The position numbers and the translations under genes are program-made. From assembly GCA_004144935.1 (NCBI GenBank), contig SDZP01000175.1, positions 1-7,695 of the forward strand: DNA of 7,695 nt. Reading direction: 5' to 3'. Positions 6,098-7,695 of the stretch are shown in pieces. Under the pieces are notes generated by a model, which had not been told where the DNA came from, did no database searches, and worked only from the letters and a program-made list of their open reading frames with translations. This stretch comes from Caulobacteraceae bacterium (GTDB lineage Bacteria; Pseudomonadota; Alphaproteobacteria; Caulobacterales; Caulobacteraceae). Within the stretch, counting starts at the first letter, position 1, and each line of letters opens with the position of its first letter.

Positions 6098-7409
6098 GCC
6101 GGCTGATCGTCGTTTCAAATCGGGTGGGCCTGTCGCGCGACGTCGGCGGCGGGGCCGTCGGCGGACTGTCGGCGGCGATCACCGCCGCCCTGCGCCAGAA
6201 CCAGGGCGTCTGGTTCGGCTGGAGCGGAGAGACAACGGCCGAATACACCGGCAAGCTGTCGCTGGACCGCATTGGCGACGTCACCGTGGCCAAGATCGAC
6301 CTCGAGCCGGATGACCTCGACGCCTACTATAACGGCTATTCGAACAACACGCTGTGGCCGCTGTTCCATAACCGGCTGGACCTGACCAACTTCAGCCGCG
6401 CCTACGCCGCCGGCTACGCGCGGGTGAACCAGCGGTTCGCCGAGGCCCTGCGGGCTTTGGTCGGACCGACCGACACCATCTGGATCCACGACTACCATCT
6501 GATCCCGCTGGCCGCCGAGCTGCGAAAGCTGGGCATCACCAACCGCATCGGCTTCTTCCTGCACATCCCCTGGCCGGCGCGGCAGCTGTTTACCACCCTG
6601 CCCGGCCACGAGAAGCTGGTCGCCCAGCTGTTCGATTACGATCTGGTCGGCTTCCATACCGCCGAATGGCTGTCGGCCCTGACCGACTACCTGCAGAACG
6701 AGCTCGACGTGACGGTCGGCGACGACGGGGTGGCCGAGGCCTTCGGCCGCAAGACCCGGCTGGGGGTCTTCCCGATCGGCATCCACACCGCCGATTTCGC
6801 CACCGAGAACGCCTCGCCGGCCTCCGTCGACGCCCAGAAACGCACCGAAAAGAGCCTGGCCGGCCGCCAGATGATCATCGGCGTCGACCGCCTCGACTAC
6901 AGCAAGGGCTTGGAAGAACGCTTCCTCGGCTACGAGCAGTATCTCGAGGACCATCCCGAGGCTCGGGAGAAGGTCTTCATGCTGCAGATCGCCACCCTCA
7001 GCCGCGACGGGGTCGAGGCCTACCAGGAGATGCGCAACCGGCTGGACGCCATCGCCGGGCGGATCAACGGCCACTATGGCACGCTCGACTGGGTGCCGCT
7101 GCGCTACGTCAACAGCGGCTATCGCCAGGACGAGCTGGCCGGCATCTACCGCGCCGCCCGCGCCGCCCTGATCACGCCCCTGCGCGACGGCATGAACCCG
7201 TCAATCCCTACGACCGCGACGAGATGGCCGAGGCCATCCACCGGGCCCTGACCATGGACCTGACCGAACGAATGCTGCGCTGGCGGGACCTGAAGGAAGG
7301 CCTCGACTCCGAAAACCTCGACCACTGGTGGCAGGGGTTCTTGGAAGCGCTCGCCGAGCGGCCGAAACCTAGCCCACGCTTCGTCCGCGTCGGCGGGTCG
7401 GCTCCCTGA
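6094..7409 (+). pseudogene. otsA: Trehalose-6-phosphate synthase with internal deletion and frameshift
   Basis: This GT-B, GT20-family retaining glycosyltransferase normally joins UDP-glucose and glucose-6-phosphate. Residues 1-368 are well preserved: SNRV with R10, the G23-G24 loop, W40, Y79 and W88 of the sugar-phosphate pocket, HDYH at 132-135, GVDRLDYSKG at 263-272 with R266 and K271, and DGMN at 365-368. Numbering runs about 4 above E. coli OtsA. The conserved stretch that should follow (beginning LVAKEYV, ending just before VNPYDRDE, about 35 residues) is absent. VNPYDRDE resumes at 7200 in another frame and continues for 69 residues to the TGA at 7407-7409, ending with the family's normal helical tail. 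The original frame instead gives a 17-residue foreign tail and stops at 7251 (385 residues). The lost part includes the glutamate that contacts the UDP-sugar, so activity should be lost. An assembly error is the main alternative. Confidence 0.9.
7195..7202 (+). other. otsA: Deletion junction inside otsA
   Basis: AAC for N368 (7195-7197) is followed by CC and then GTC (7200-7202), the Val codon that opens VNPYDRDE. In E. coli OtsA, 35 residues (105 nt) separate these two points; here only 2 nt do, a net loss of about 103 nt and a shift of frame. The 69 downstream codons remain free of stops and keep normal codon use, so the event is recent or artefactual. No insertion-sequence remnant or target duplication is seen at the join. 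Confidence 0.85.
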
Positions 7410-7445
7410 AGTCAGCCGAGCAACCGGACGGCGGGGGTTCCATAG

Positions 7446-7463
7446 CCTTGATTCAGATCAAGG
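7446..7463. promoter_or_regulatory. FNR/FixK-type binding site (anaerobox)
   Basis: CCTTGATTCAGATCAAGG contains TTGAT-N4-ATCAA, matching all ten fixed bases of the FNR/FixK consensus, and the symmetry extends two further bases on each side. It lies in the gap after otsA, centred at 7454.5. A -10-like TATGAT lies downstream at 7494-7499. If transcription starts near 7506, the site is centred near -51.5. That is one helical turn upstream of the classical -41.5 activator position, so it could activate or otherwise modulate the last gene in response to low oxygen. Confidence 0.7.
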
Positions 7464-7493
7464 TATTGTCCGGCCCGGCGGTCAGTTTCGTGC

Positions 7494-7499
7494 TATGAT
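7494..7499 (+). promoter_or_regulatory. -10-like hexamer before the last gene
   Basis: TATGAT matches TATAAT at five of six positions. No good -35 lies 17 bp upstream (the sequence there is CGGCCC), as expected for a promoter that depends on an activator such as one bound at 7446-7463. The predicted start near 7506 would give a leader of roughly 49 nt to the GTG at 7555. Confidence 0.45.
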
Positions 7500-7554
7500 C
7501 CTTGCGTTGGGGTCGGGACGTGTGTCGCGGCCCTTGGCCGCCCTGAAGGCCCCT

Positions 7555-7695
7555 GTGACCAGCTTCCTGATTACCTTCGCCGCCATGACCGCCATCATCG
7601 CGGCGCGCTATGTGCTGACCTCGGCCCTGATCTACGGCCTCGTCCTGCGGCGGCCCGACAGGCCGACGCCGCCGGCCGGCGCGGTGCGTCGGGAG
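7555..7695 (+). CDS. N-terminus of a membrane protein, possibly sterol desaturase/fatty acid hydroxylase-like (3' end outside window)
   Basis: The frame stays open to the end of the window and shows 47 codons from a GTG at 7555. That start is chosen because GAAGG (7545-7549) lies 5 nt upstream as a good ribosome site. It also falls downstream of the -10-like hexamer, whereas the in-frame ATG at 7495 lies inside that hexamer. An in-frame ATG at 7585 is a further alternative. Residues 3-31 form a hydrophobic stretch interrupted by R18-Y19 (FAAMTAIIAARYVLTSALIYG), followed by LRRPDRP and a Pro/Arg-rich loop. An opening helix with a central Arg-Tyr and a following basic loop resembles the start of sterol desaturase-family di-iron membrane enzymes. 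The catalytic histidine clusters would lie beyond the window, so this name is a guess from pattern. The FNR/FixK-type box upstream hints at oxygen-linked control. Confidence 0.5.
   Translation, partial: MTSFLITFAAMTAIIAARYVLTSALIYGLVLRRPDRPTPPAGAVRRE

Noticed and set aside
7192..7251. Programmed ribosomal frameshift in otsA
   Set aside because: A frameshift alone would not remove the ~35 conserved residues between DGMN and VNPYDRDE, and no slippery run or downstream structure is evident at the join. A deletion explains both changes.
1..7695. Mobile element, CRISPR array, tRNA, phage or defence system
   Set aside because: No transposase, integrase, direct repeat array, tRNA-like fold or defence-type domain was seen; the genes are ordinary chromosomal ones.

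Overview
This 7.7-kb, very GC-rich window looks chromosomal and comes from an alphaproteobacterium. The codon use, the ParE type and the gene style suggest Caulobacterales (Caulobacter/Phenylobacterium-like). That placement is from memory of such proteins, not from a search. All recognised genes lie on the + strand. I see no rRNA, tRNA, CRISPR array, insertion sequence or phage gene.

Layout: (1) 1-327, the last 108 residues of an amidohydrolase-family enzyme; (2) 324-797, a small secreted protein of unknown function that overlaps the amidohydrolase stop in an ATGA; (3) 886-2298, a POT/PTR2-family peptide-type transporter, followed 4 nt later by (4) 2303-3052, a VOC (glyoxalase-like) protein; (5) 3139-5208, parE, the ATPase/TOPRIM subunit of topoisomerase IV, alone between two intergenic gaps; (6) 5321-6097, otsB (trehalose-6-phosphate phosphatase), overlapping by ATGA with (7) 6094-7409, otsA (trehalose-6-phosphate synthase), which is broken by an internal deletion; (8) after a 145-bp gap holding a perfect FNR/FixK-type box and a -10-like hexamer, the start of a membrane protein that runs off the window.

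How they fit together: genes 1-2 are translationally coupled, and genes 3-4 probably share a transcript. An amidohydrolase, a secreted protein and a peptide transporter side by side suggest handling of small amides or peptides, but this is only context. otsB and otsA should form the two-step trehalose pathway (UDP-glucose + glucose-6-phosphate to trehalose-6-phosphate to trehalose). Here about 35 residues of OtsA just after the Asp-Gly-Met-Asn motif are missing and the frame shifts, so the synthase step should be lost unless the deletion is an assembly error.

I did not find a new defence system, mobile element or other undescribed machinery. The points most worth checking are the otsA deletion, the FNR/FixK-type box before the last gene, and the altered substrate-pocket residues of the POT transporter.
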